From Magnolia sinica (Eukaryota; Streptophyta; Magnoliopsida; Magnoliales; Magnoliaceae): a stretch of DNA of 64,000 bases. The position numbers were made by a program, and so were the translations under genes. Below the pieces are notes generated by a model, which was not told the DNA's origin, did no database searches, and saw only the letters and a list, made by a program, of their open reading frames with translations. Of this stretch, positions 46,380 through 58,061 are shown in pieces; the stretch's first letter is position 1, and each line of letters begins with the position of its first letter. Location of the stretch: the NCBI RefSeq assembly GCF_029962835.1, contig NC_080582.1:75822177-75886176 (forward strand), read 5' to 3'.

Positions 46380-46646
46380 CTCACTCATTCTAATCACCAT
46401 ATGGGTAGGAAAATAGCTCTAGAGGTGAACCTCCTTACATGAAACCAAACTTTCATTTTCTCATGCAAGTCTTTGCTTAATCACTTTTTGCCAGAGTTTC
46501 ATAATATGGTTCATTATAAGTTTGATCCCATAATAGTCACAACTTAGTATGTCTCTTTTATTCTTGTGAATAAGCACCACGATACTTTTCCTCCACTTTT
46601 GATTAATAATCTCATTGAAAAACTTTGTCAAGGAAAAATAATTCAT
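46380..46646 (-). pseudogene. RTE-type LINE reverse transcriptase fragment
   Basis: The minus strand reads a run with 'WRKSIVVLIHKNKRDIL', 'DYYGIKLIMNHIMKLWQKVI' and 'KQRLA'. This is the early palm region of plant RTE/L1-like LINE reverse transcriptases, in which a 'YRGIKLM..T.KLWERV' type block is conserved. Only about 85-90 residues remain, and further downstream the reading hits stops. It is a small dead LINE piece; no ends are visible. Confidence 0.8.
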
Positions 46647-49488
46647 TTCCTTTCATACACTTCCCCAAAACCACTATTACTATTACAATCTGTCCTTGGG
46701 CCTTGTTGATTCCGTGTGTCATGCGAAGACAAGCGCTGGCGCTTCTCGAGCGAGCTCTGATTTGTACGAACGGTTTAAAGGATATCAAAGTTATATGGGG
46801 CCCACAATTATGTATTTATTATATCTACATTGTTCATACATTTTTCGAGATCATTTCAAAGCATTATCCAAAAAAATGAATCATATCCAAAGATCAAATA
46901 GACCACACCATCTATAGCACTAGAGATAATGATTTTCACCGTTAAAAAATTAGTAAGGCCCACCATAACATTTATTTCCATCCAAAGAGAAATTGAGCAA
47001 AAACAAAGAGAAATTGATCACTATGAATGCAACCTTTTAACTAGTATCTTCTCTGAATCATCTCAAACTTATGTTTCCGGTCTAAACCTCTCATGTACGG
47101 ACAGACTAATTGAGGATGAAAAAGTAAGGTAATTTTATCCTCAATTAGTCCATCCGTATGACTTTAAAAAGTAAGGATAATTTTGTTCTTAATTTGTTTG
47201 TCTGCACATGTAAGGTTTAATCTAGAAAAGTAAGTTTGGGAGCGTCAGGGAAAGACGCTCGCTAAAAGGTGGTGTATACAACGGTCAATTTTGCAAAAAA
47301 CAAATTAACTTGTGTCCCCCTCAAAAGGATTTCAACGGTAGACATTAAATCCCCTACTACTTTTTGTAGTGTGGTCCACTTGATTATTAGATATGTCTTA
47401 TTTTTCGTCTCAAGCCTTACCATGAGCTTGCAAAATAGACAAACAATTTAGATATAACACTCACCACTTGATGGGACCCACATAACTTGTTGACGTCAAA
47501 TTCTATCGGTCCCATCATAAGATATGTGTTATATCTAAAACATCCATCCACTTTGGCAATTTAGTCTTAAGTCTTGAGCTGAAAAATAAGATGGACCTAA
47601 AGATCAAGTGGACTGCAGCGAAAAAAGTACTTGGAGGTTGAACATGTACGGTTGAAATCCTCTTATGGTCACGGAAGTTTTGTACCAATATGATATTTGT
47701 TTTTCCTCTTATCCAGTGTTTATGTCCTCATGAACATATTAGATGGAAAATAAACCTATGTTGGGTCTTATGATTGTTTTAATATTGAAAACCATTATCC
47801 TTGCTGCTATTTGCGGTGTGGTCAATTGAGATTTGGATATAATTTATTTTTTGTCTTATGATGTAAAATGATCTGCAAAAATGGATGAACAGTGTAAATA
47901 CATCCCTTTGGAGCCACGTAACTTTTATCTACTTTGAACTCGGAGCTCGAGGACCACCGGCGCTCGTCTTCGCAAGACGGTACACCAGCCCATCTGCTTC
48001 CGTGACACTCGGCACACAGGTATTCCTGTGCCCGGTGCCACGTGGAGTGCACAGAGAAGTCCGTTGCAAATCCACTCCGTCCATCTGTTTTGAAATACCG
48101 CGATAGGGCAAGAATATAGAAATCATGAATATCCAAAACTAATATGGGCCACAAAAAATGAAACAGTAGGAACAAAAACGTCACCATTGAAACTTTACTG
48201 GAGCTGACTATGATTTTTACATCCCATCTAAACCGTTTGTAGGGTTATTAAAACTCAGATAAAATACAGGAACAAATATCATCCTGATGCAAAACTTATG
48301 TCACTCTCCAGCGTCCAATCCCTACTGTTTCATGTGGTATGGCCCACATGAGTTGGATCTAACTTATTTTTATACTCCTGATCTATCGTAACCTTGCAAA
48401 GCAGATGGACCGAGTAGATTTGTGACTAACATATTTGTGGGCCCCACACAGCCTAGGACACTGAAATATCTTTGTGCTGGGTCACAGTACCCGTAATAAA
48501 ATAGAAGCCGATTGCCTGTCCCTAGGGTGCCCCTCTTGTTGGAAGCTGTGTGGACCCCACAGAGATGCCTGTGAGAAATCCACTCCGTCCATCAGTTTTG
48601 CGTGACCATGGAAGGTATGAATCTAAAATTCAGGCAGATCCAACCCTCATGTGGGACATACAACATTGAACAGCGGGTATTGAACGCCTACCATTGAAAA
48701 ATGTCAGTCACACGGAAGTTTTGTATGAGGATGATATTAATGCCTACAGTTTATCTGAGAGGTTATAATCTTATTAACGGTTTGGACGACGTATAAATAT
48801 TATGAACAACTCCAGAAAAGTTTCAACTGTGGACATTTTTGTTCCCACTGTCTCTCTCATTTGGTATGGCCCACCTGAATTTTAGAACTACCTGAGTTTG
48901 CAAAACCGACGAACGGAGTAGATTTTTCACTGACATTTCCATAGCCAAAGGAGATTTCCTCTTTTACTTTGATGGTTAGATTCAATTTGCAATGATGTCA
49001 CTCAACCACATCCCAATAAACAAGAGATTTTCCTTTGTCGCAAAGAAGATCCTTTGTCGCAAAGAAGATCCGGTCTTCGGCAGCTATTGAAATGGACCCA
49101 CGTAATTATTGGAGTCATTTGATGCTCCCTGGCAGAGTTTGACTAACGCGGCTTCGGTGGATCCACCAAGGCAAGTGGATCCCAAACTGTGGGGCCCTCC
49201 ACGATATATGTCCCTCGCATCCACGCCATCCACCTGTTTTGAAAGTTTATTTTAATACATGATACTAAAAATGAAGTAGATCTAAATTTCAGATGGACCA
49301 CATGATAAAAAATGGTGGTGATTTACCATTAAAAACTTATCATGAGCTACAAAAGTTTGCATCAAAGTGTTATTTGTGGTTCATCCATCCAGGTCTTTGT
49401 GGAAATCGGATTGTGTACTACTTACGCTCCTATCGCATACCGCACTGAGTAAATTCAGTTGGGACCATTTTAAATGTATGTGGCCCCA
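46647..49488. repeat. Segment C, left part, duplicate of 16430-19590
   Basis: It matches B block by block from 'ttgttgattccgtgtgtca' (46703) to 'ttgggaccattttaaatgtatgtgg' (49465). It lacks the Tourist MITE at 17292-17714 and has a 21-bp tandem duplication ('tcctttgtcgcaaagaagatc') at about 49034-49075. It consists of MITE bodies. No gene is recognised in the frames at 46625-48187. Confidence 0.78.
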
Positions 49489-50010
49489 TTATGGAATGAT
49501 CATGAGCATCAAGGTGGGCCATTGGCTACACCTTGGGTCCAAAGTGAGAACCATACCATCAATTGGTAGGCCTTACTTGGCCCATCATCAAAACATGAAA
49601 AATCTAGCCTAATAAGCACCCACCTTCGATCTTCTTAGTCCGTTGGAAAGCCGATCTCCTTGTGCTTCACTTTAATTAACGGTGGAAGATGAAAAATGAA
49701 TGGCTAGGATGAAGGTTTATGGGATGGGAAAGTGGGCCACAAAAATCACTTCTCTCCTTAGAAATGCATGGACGTCCACCTCTCTTCTCTCTTGGAATTG
49801 TTGCTTGGAATTTGTGTTGAGAAAGAGAGAGAGGTGTGGTGGTTGTAAGAGAGATGTGAGTAATGGATGTGAGGTGAGTGATGGGTGAGGTGAGAGATTG
49901 GTTGACTTTGGGGTTTGCTTGACTTGTGGAAAAAGGAAGCATGAGTTGCCCTTGTGCTTGACATGATGTGATGTGATTGATTGATGGGATATGTTGTAAA
50001 GATTCTCTTG
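49489..50010. other. Junction sequence left of the Tat element, origin uncertain
   Basis: It contains 'aaggtgggccattggctacacc', GA- and TG-rich tracts and no LTR match to 58062-58802. It may be the element's 3' untranslated region or part of another LTR element. The overlapping minus-strand frames at 49676-50128 have a skewed, low-complexity composition and no domain. Confidence 0.4.
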
Positions 50011-50926
50011 GGATTTGCAATGCGCGGTGTTTTTCCTTGAACTGAACGCGGGTCCACATTTTCTTGTTAGGGTATCGAATCGGTCCACGAGTCATGGCAT
50101 TGGAACTGCGGCAACGGTGCAGTCGCAATGGTACAAGTCTCGAGTCGAGCCGACTCTGATATACGGGACACGACTCAGGATCACGCGCAACTGCTGTCTA
50201 CGTGTCGCAGGTCACCCAAATTTTACCCGAAGGACCGCGGAAGCCTATGGAACAGTATGGGCTAGGATACGGGTCTTACAAGAGCTGCCTGACCAACCTC
50301 CCCCCGGGGCAGTTGCGATTTTTCCTGTTGCACTACAATGCGGTCTTCGGTTACCGCTTCAAAAGATTGCTCGGGATCTACTGGGCAGTCTCGGCATAGC
50401 TCCGGGGCAGGTTTTGCCGAAGGGGTGGAGAGACTTGTTCGGTTGTGCAGTGCTCTGAGCCGAGATGCAGCAGCCCGAGATAAGTGTGAATGAGTTCCTC
50501 CACTTGTATCAAATGTAGGCTCATTCTCAGCATCCTGACTGGTTCTTTTTCTGTTCTTGGCGGAACATCGGCCGGCCTTTAATCACCGACCTCTTTTATC
50601 GAACAAGCACTGGAGGGATAGGTGGTTTTGGGCCCTCGATAGATGGGAGTTGGCTGAGACAGAGCCTATCCGTCCTTTCATCACTCGGGCTTTTTGCGCG
50701 GCAGGTAGAGTTGATGTGATTTGTTGCTTTTATTTGGTCATCTCTTTGCTGATTTACTGATGCATCTTTTCTCTTTCAACGATACTAAGGCATCCTTCGA
50801 AGCTTGACTCGGGCTCATTGGCTCGGATTCAGAATTTTCGAGCCCAGAGTCTGGTATTACAATATATTTCATCATATTCTTCCTGATATACTCTTGTTTC
50901 GACTCTACTCTGATCCACCACCCTTT

Positions 50927-51008
<82 letters not shown>

Positions 51009-52195
51009 ATTGTATTGAAGATTGTACTGACTCTCATTTTTCAAATGTAGACATGTCTAAGGCTCGGCCCACCCTCCGTCTCAAGTTTGGACCTCACCCC
51101 GTTCAGGCTCCTGTGCCTCGAAAAGGCATAAGACGGTCTTGAAAGGCCCATCTAAGACCGCTCCTCCTGCTCCCTCAGCTATTATTGAAGTCGAGGAAGG
51201 TGCGGAGGTGGCAGAGGTGACGGAGACAGTGACGGAGGCGGTAGCGGCAACCTCTGAGCCACCTCAGGAGGCTCCCGATCTAAAGCCTGCTAAGGCACCC
51301 GTTGCTCAGGGGGCAGAGGAGAGGGTGCCGCGCAGGGCGGGAGCAACCGAAGAAGAGATGATGTCCTTCCACCAGAAGGTCGAAGAAATCCTCCCGTGGG
51401 TGAGTCAGCAGATGTTCGCGGGAGAGTTCTTTGGCCTTATGGAGTCAGCATCCTTGGACAACACGCTCGGTAAGATCGGGACGCTGATGCTCAGGTAATG
51501 TTGCTGCTTTCCTTGGTTATTTTGCTTCGAGCTTTCTTTTTCTTATCCTTGTCTGAATAAAGATTTTCCTCGTGTAGTTCGCCCCTTTCATGTTGAAGGC
51601 ACATGTCGAGTTATCTGCCTTAGCTAGGCACGCTGGGGATGCGGAAGCTAGGTTGTCAGATGCTGAGGCTCGGCAGAAGCTCGACTGTCATTCGCTGAGT
51701 CTCGAGCTATCTTTGCAGAGGGCCAGCTTGAAAGGTAAAGGTTGCTCTTGAGTCGACCACAACTAAAAGAGACTGCTTGGCTTCGCGATTGGAAGAGGCC
51801 AGGTTGGCCTTTGAGCAAGCGTCACAGAGCGAGCTACGGCTTTCAAAAAGCTTCAGGAGCTCGCGAAAGGGACCAAGGCCATTCTCGCGGCTACGAAGGT
51901 GGAGGCGGTGGAACAGTACCCTTCATCTTCGACTTATGAAGAGGAGCGAACCCTTCTCTACCAAGAGGGTTACGCAGAATGCATCAAGGTGATGAAAGGT
52001 GCTTTTCCCCATTTAAATCTGTCCGGCTTTGATGAGGGCGAGTCAGGGTCTGGTGGCGAGGCAACGACGGATCCTGAGGCATACACTTATCACGCCTCTA
52101 CTACTGCTCCTGATGTAACTCCATCAACATCTAATGCAGCTTCATCAGCATCTCTTGGGTTAGCTCCTGGTGCATCGGGGGAGGTCGAGCCTTGA
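50011..52195 (+). pseudogene. Antisense extra ORF of the Tat/Retand element (transposase_28/gag-like family), decayed
   Basis: This lies on the plus strand, opposite to gag-pol. Readings at 50200-50760 (with frame changes) resemble the plant 'putative gypsy-type transposon' proteins: 'QLRFFLLHYNAVFGY', 'APGQVLPKGWRDLFG' and 'HPDWFFFCSWRN' type blocks. Further along, 51139-51498 is open for 119 residues, acidic and alanine/proline/glutamate-rich, followed by a helical, coiled-coil-like part at 51600-51995. An (AT)n run at about 50929-51005 splits the frame, perhaps within an intron. Retand-type elements are known to have such an antisense ORF; its role is unknown. Confidence 0.6.
50929..51005. 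repeat. (TA)n microsatellite
   Basis: An uninterrupted TA run of about 75 bp. The tyrosine-isoleucine frames on both strands here come from this run. Confidence 0.97.
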
Positions 52196-52460
52196 AGTTA
52201 GTGAGGTGGAGCAATTCATTTATGTTCCTCACATCTGCTTTAAGTACTTCAAGCACACCAAGCTTCGGGGCCGAATGTGTCAACAGCGGCGAGCATCATT
52301 TTTTTTATCGATCCGAGCGACGAGTGTTTATTGTTTTATCAATCCAGCACAATTGTAAACAATGTACCGACTAATGTAACACTTTACTGATCAATGAATA
52401 CATGCTTTTTGCCACCTATTTGTGCATTCTACATTTCTTTTTCGTCTCATGATTCTTCTA
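52196..52460. other. Spacer between integrase and antisense ORF
   Basis: AT-rich stretch with 'aatgtaccgactaatgtaac' and possible 3' UTR character for the two converging readings. Nothing else is seen. Confidence 0.4.
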
Positions 52461-53640
52461 AGTGTTTAAAGTAATCGAGCTGAATGTGAATTGTTCTTTG
52501 GCCGAACTAAGGATAATATATCTTGAGATGCTCGACATTCCAAGGATGAGGCAGGAGTTGCCCTGTTAGGTCTTCCAATCGGTAAGTGCTTGGTCGGACA
52601 GTGTTTACAACTACATAGGGGCCCTCCCAATTGGACCCCAGTGTTCTTGCACCGCTTTCCGTGGTATTTTAAAAAGTTCTTCGGAGGACTCAATCCCCTA
52701 CTCGTAATCATCTGAATTTGACTCGGACACGTAGGATCGAGATACCATTCGTTGATAAGCAGCTGTCTGAAGTCGAGTCAACTCTCTGATTTCGTCCAGG
52801 AGGTCGAGGTTGAGGGTCAGCAGCCCCTCATTATCTTGCTCATTGAACGAACTTACTCGAGCGGTAGGTAGGTCGATCTCTATGGGGATAATTGCTTTCG
52901 AGTTATAAGCTAATGAGAATGGAGTTTCTCCTGTCACAGTTCGAGCTGTAGTTCGGTATGCCCAAAGAACTTTAGGAAGTTCTTCTACCCATGTCCCTTT
53001 GGCTCGGTCTAGCTTGGTCCGACGATACTGCTTTATAACTTTGTTGATGGCTTCGACCTGGCCGTTCGCCTGTGGATGTCGTGGGGACGAATAAATGTTC
53101 CTGATCCCGAGGTTTTGACACATTTCCCGATACCGCCTGTTGTCGAATTGTTTCTCGTTGTCGGAGACAATAGTCCGAGGTATGCCAAACCGACGAACAA
53201 TGTTTTTCCAAATAAAGTCTGTGATCTTCTGCTAGGTTATCTTGGCTAGGGGCTCGACTTCGGCCCACTTGGTAAAATAATCAACGGCAACAACGGCGTA
53301 CTTAGTCTGACCCTTCCCTAGAGGGAATTGTCCAATGATGTCGATTCCCCATTAGGCAAAAGGCCAAGGTTTGGCCATTGGCATCAGTTCCTCAGGTGGT
53401 TGTCGAGGGATGGTGACAAACTTCTGTCATTTATCGCAACTTTGGACGAGTTTCTGAACATCCTGCTCAATGGTCGGCTAGTAGTACCCTTGTCGAATAA
53501 CCTTGTGAGCCAGTGATTGGCCGCTCGAGTGATTAGCGCAGGTGCCTTCATGAATTTCACGCAGAGCATAGTCGGCCTCACTTGGTCTCAGACATCGCAG
53601 GAGCGGTGCATAATACTCTTTTTTTGTACAACACTCTGTT
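52461..53640 (-). pseudogene. Tat-type integrase, broken
   Basis: The N-terminal zinc-finger part (H..H) reads near 53480-53560, followed by a catalytic core in shifted frames. The piece 52698-53123 (141 residues) holds the core's last third, 'SSPRHPQANGQVEAINKVIK', with the catalytic glutamate of 'GQVEA'. After it comes 'WVEELPKVLWAYRTT...TGETPFSLAY', which is highly typical of Tat/Athila-side gypsy integrases. A frameshift near 53120 and stops at about 53230, 53350 and 53480 inactivate it. Confidence 0.85.
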
Positions 53641-54360
53641 GAGCATCGTATAACAAGCTACCCGGATATTTAGTCGTCGAGCCTCGGCGCAATCTTCAGG
53701 GAATACGCCGTTCTCGAGATATTTGATGAGTGGACTAACCCCAGATGACTCGGAATTGATGGGGAACAAGGCCGAAGAATCAATTGCCCCGACACTTGGC
53801 TCGGCCACAAATTTGGTAGGAATGGATCTGGGGATGTCGTCTTCGTTGGCTGAAGCGAGCTTTGCTAAGAGGTCGGCTTTGGCATTCTTGGCCCTCGGGA
53901 TTCGGGTGACAGAACATTGGTGGAATCTGGCAATCATCTCTCTGGCTTTCGCCAGATAGGCTTTTAGCCTCTCCTTCCTAGCCTATCGGCTATCTGATTG
54001 ACGACTAGTTGGGAGTCGCTATACACGTTTAGATGAGTGACCCCCAAGCTTGCTGGTAGCCGGAGTCTTAGGAGCAGGGCTTCGTATTCTACTATACTAT
54101 TGGAGGCTTAAAATCCAAGTCTCAAGGCATATTTAATGACCGTGTGATCAGGAGTCTCCAGAATTATCCCTACCCCACTTGCCTTAGAGTTGGATGAGCC
54201 ATCCATTTAAAGAGACCAAACAGGTGGGTCGGGAGGTAAACGATCAGATAATGCCTTAGGGTCGGTAGAAGGAATTTTTTATTGCACTGTGACTTCAACG
54301 ATGAAATCTGCTGCAGCTTGTCCCTTAATTGCTACCCTGGGCTTATAATGGATATCGAAC
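53641..54360 (-). pseudogene. Second (archaeal-type) RNase H and linker of the Tat element, broken
   Basis: A reading near 54000-54240 gives a 'DGSSNSKASGVGIIL' and '[31 protein letters not shown]' type sequence, the extra RNase H found only in Tat-lineage gypsy elements. The open part 53578-53937 continues with 'IPRAKNAKADLLAKLAS', the usual end of that domain. Stops and a frame change lie at about 53960-54115. Confidence 0.75.
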
Positions 54361-55560
54361 TCACTTAGTTAAATTGCCCACTTAGTAAGTCGTCCGGATG
54401 CCTTCGGCTTTTGCAATATCTGGCGAAGAGGCTGGTTGGTCATTACGATGATTAAGTGAGCTTGGAAGTATGGCTGTAGGCATTGGGATGATACGACCAG
54501 CGCCAGGGCCACTTTTTCAATAGTCGGATACTTAGTCTCTACTGGGACAAGTGCTTTGTTAATGTAGTAGACGGGAAACTGTCTACCCTCTTGCTCGCGG
54601 ATTAAGGCCGAGCTTACGGCTGCATCGGAAACCACCAAGTAGATTATTAGAGGCTCGCTTGGCCCAGGCTTATAAAGCAGCGGTGGTGATCCTAAATATT
54701 CTTTCAATTGTTGGAGGGTGTTCTCGCATTTTTTGTCCAATTAACTGTCTGTCGGTCCTTCAGCTGTTTGAAGAAGGGGAGGCATCTGTCGGTAGCACGG
54801 GACACGAAGCAATTTAGGGTTGTTATCCTTCCAGCTAGCCGCTGAATATCTTTGAAAGTCTTGGGGGATTCAATGTTGAGCAAAGCTTTGATCTTCTCCG
54901 GATTGGCTTCGATTCCCCTCTGGCTGACCAAGAATCTGAGGAATTTGCTCGAGCTTACGCTAAAAGCGCATTTGCTCGGGTTGATCTTCATCTTATATTT
55001 TCATAAAATGAGGAACATTTTCTCTAGGTCGGATGTGTGGTCAATCACTTTGACACTCTTGATGAGCATGTCGTCGATATAGACCTCCATTGTTCGTCCT
55101 ATGAGTTGGGCGAACATTTTATTAATCAATCTTTGATAGGTCAATCTAGCATTTTCGATCTGAACGACATAACTCGGTAACAAGAAAGACCTTTGTCGAT
55201 GACAAAGGTGGTTTTCGATTTATCATATTGATGCATTACAATTTCGTTATAACCAGAGTAAGCGTCCACAAAGCTAAGTAACTCATGACCCGCGGTACTA
55301 TCAACTAGCTGATCAATCCAAGAAAGGGAAAAACTATCCTTAGGGCAGGCTTTGTTTAAGTCAGTGTAATCTATACAGACTCGCTACTTCCCAATGGCCC
55401 TTTTAACCAACAAGACGTTAGCCACCCACTCGGGATAGTAAATTTCTTCAATGAAATTGGTTCCAAGGAGTTTTCTTACCTCTTCCTCGATCACGGCGTA
55501 CCTCTCGGGCCTGAGTGCATGCCGTTTCTAACGGATCGACTTGTAAGCTAGGTCGATATT
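54361..55560 (-). pseudogene. Tat-type reverse transcriptase and first RNase H, broken
   Basis: The RT begins near 55530 ('EEVRKLLGTNFIEEI' type) and includes a 'FVDAYSGYNEI' block near 55270. The catalytic box YIDDM is at about 55066-55083, in the open piece 55001-55183. 54704-54991 holds the thumb ('INPSKCAFSV', 'GIEANPEKIKAL'), and 54369-54740 the RT-linked RNase H ('PLLYKPGPSEPLIIYL', 'YFQAHLIIVMTNQPLRQIL'). The YIDD box looks intact, but frameshifts between the pieces near 55180, 55000 and 54730 break the enzyme. Confidence 0.88.
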
Positions 55561-56700
55561 GAGACGGTGAGTCATGACAGAGGGGTCTATGCCTAGCATG
55601 TCTTCATGAGTCCATGTAAAAACATCGGCGTATCGGTGGAGCAAGGCTATCAAATTCTCTTTTAATTGCGTTGCTAGAGATGAATCAATCTGAATGGTTA
55701 TTGAGACAACCGACTCATTTAACGGTACCTAGAGAAGCTCTTCCACAGGTCAACCGTGTCTGGGAGATTCGTCACGCGGATCCAGGGTTTCGATTGTTGC
55801 CACTTTCACAGATGCCCGCAGGGCGGTAGCGTAGCATTGCCGAGCATCGTGCTGATCTCCTTTTATGACCCCAACCCCATTTTCAGTTGAAAATTTAATA
55901 GATAGGTGATAGGCTGAGATAATGGCTTGGAGAAGACAGAGGGAAGGTCGATCGAGGATCGCGTTGTAAACTGAAGACTAGTCGACTATCAGGAAGTTGA
56001 CCATAACAGTAGCTTGATTCAGTGCATCCCCGGCGGTAAGTGGGAGCTGAATTACTCATTCGGGAAGAATCTACCCACCCGAGAATCCAACTAACGGAGT
56101 CCTTACAGGCCTCAAAGCTAAACGTTCGACGCCCATCTTGTCGAATGCCTGTGTGAACAACACGTCTGCAGATGAGCCTGTGTCGACGAGGACTCTGAAG
56201 ACTCTACGGTTAGCAATAGTGACGGTGATGACTAGAGCGTCATCATGCCGATGATGAATGCCCCTTACGTCTTCCTCTGTGAATGCCACGTTGTATCTTT
56301 TGAGTTTTGTTTCCTTCAGAGGCCGAGCTAGAATCATAATTTTGGACTCATGGCGACCAATGTTTCTCGCATGGTTCTTTCGAGCATTACTTGAGTCACC
56401 TCTGCCCAAATGACCACCGCTAATAGTTCGGATATCCTCAATGGGTCAGTTATCATTTGAGCGTTCTTCCTTGACTCTGGCTCTTGGGTCGACGTGTTCG
56501 CCAAAGTGACCTTTTCGAATAAGCCTCTCAATCTCATGCTTGAGATTATAGCAATCACTCATGTTATGCCCATGGTCGTAGTGGAAATGGTAGTACTTAC
56601 TATTATTTTACCTGTGCGGATTACCCTGGAGTTTGTCCGGCCAGTTAACGAATCCTTGGCCCTTGATTTCCATCAATACCTGCTCTTGCGGCTTGTTAAG
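55561..56700 (-). pseudogene. Tat-type aspartic protease and gag-pol linker, broken
   Basis: The open piece 56071-56409 (112 residues) carries the retropepsin active site as 'VDTGSSADVLF' near 56160-56195, with a preceding 'KRYNVAFTEEDVRGIHHRHDDALVITVTI' type block common in Tat elements. The region to 55560 reads the domain end and the RT approach with stops. The 56334-56558 frame overlaps the gag end and is shifted. It would cleave the gag-pol polyprotein. Confidence 0.83.
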
Positions 56701-57992
56701 TAGAGTGTAAGTTGAAAACTTATGGTCCAGTCATTTACCCGATCTACATTCATCGCAGGACCGATCGATCATCTTTATGCTTCTTACCTCCGGCCGAGTC
56801 AACTTCTTTTTTGGCTGACTCTTTGGTCGAGGGTTTGGCATTTTGAGCGGCCTTGCCTAGTATTCGGGTTTCTTTGGTATCCGCATATTTATCCGACCGT
56901 GCCATGAATTCAGCCAGAGTGATGGGCGATTTTTTGTCCAGGGATGTAAGAAACCGTCTATCTCTGACACCTTGCATGATAGAATTGAGGGCTGTTTCAT
57001 TAGAGTGCTTTCGGACTTGGAGTGATTCAAAGTTGAAACGTTTGATATAATCCTTAAGTAGCTCTCCTTCGTTTTGGATTATATTATTCAGGTGCGCAGA
57101 TGACTTCAACTTTTTCTTCCCACCGATGAAGTTGGCGAGGAAAGGGTCGCTGAGCTCAGAAAACGAGCTAATAGACTTTGGTTTCAACTACTTGAACCAA
57201 AGCCGAGCTACATCGGCTAGAGTAAGAGAGAAAGCCCAACACATCACGACATCTGAGGCATCATGCAATTCCATATAAGTTTAAAAGGACTCAATGTGCT
57301 TGGTCGGGTCGGTCTTGCCGGTGAAAGGTGTGATCTGCGGGAGACGGAATCGTTCTGATAACCGAGCTTACATGATCTTTTCCCTGAATGGGGACGCCTT
57401 TGCCTCGGGTTCTGTCTGATCAGCGTGGCGGTTTTGCTTCATGTCTGCAATCTCTTCCCGCATTTCCTTCCTCAGATCCTGTAGCTTAGCCTTCCAGGGC
57501 TCATCACTGTCAGCCGTACCCTCATCCGGCAGCCTACTGCGCATCCTCCGATCTATTTCATGTCGTAGATCGAAGGCAGGCAGTGGGGCGGTTATGGAGA
57601 TATGGGAGGGTGTAGGCTTAGACGGACCCTAGTGTTGGCTTTGCTGAGGGACAGTTTGTGGAGCAAGGGGTTGAGGATCAATAAACTGCCGTAGGGCATT
57701 TGCTCGATTATCGTCTTGTTGGGGTAACTAGACCTGTTGGCGATGAATTTTCTCCAGCATCTGCTTCATGTAGTTCATGGACCTCCTTATGCAGACGTCC
57801 ATTCCCTCGATTCCCTTGAGTGCATCTAGTCGAAACGGAAGTTGCCCGTCGGGCTGCCGAACCCTATCGATTATTGGGCTGGTTTGAGCCCCTTGGGCTC
57901 CATTCGTACCAGGTGGGCCCTCTATCGCCAGGGGGTTGGTGACAAGGACTTTAATAGGTTCGTTCTAGACGGTTCTCCACGTTCTTGCCATC
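56701..57992 (-). pseudogene. Tat-type gag, broken
   Basis: The likely start is the ATG near 57990, just inside the primer-site region. The N-terminal part is proline/glutamine-rich with scattered stops. The open piece 56750-57187 (145 residues) is the capsid-like retrotransposon gag domain ('FSELSDPFLANFIGGKK', 'GELLKDYIKRFN', 'ALNSIMQGVRD'), ending in a lysine-rich stretch. Stops at about 57185, 57280, 57370, 57630 and 57965 show decay. Confidence 0.85.
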
Positions 57993-58029
57993 AAAGACTA
58001 CTCAAAGCTTAGAGAAAACAACTTTTCGT

Positions 58030-58061
58030 ATTGATTCCCACAGACGGCGTCAGACTATTGA
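58030..58061 (-). promoter_or_regulatory. Primer-binding-site region of the Tat element
   Basis: On the minus strand the sequence following the LTR contains 'gacgccgtctgtgggaatc', close to the 'GGCGCCGTCTGTGGGAA' run that follows the LTR in most Tat/Ogre elements (family knowledge). It lies about 10 bp from the LTR end at 58062. Confidence 0.75.

Noticed and set aside
49676..50128. A 150-codon minus-strand frame with overlapping frames of 123 and 99 codons
   Set aside because: Three overlapping frames in one low-complexity GA/TG-rich stretch, with no domain. Probably non-coding LTR-element sequence.
50738..51142. Frames rich in tyrosine-isoleucine on both strands
   Set aside because: They are translations of the (TA)n microsatellite at 50929-51005.
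53328..57632. Plus-strand frames within the gypsy gag-pol region (for example 53328-53516, 54852-55082, 56494-56907, 57441-57632)
   Set aside because: They are shadows of the minus-strand gag-pol reading.
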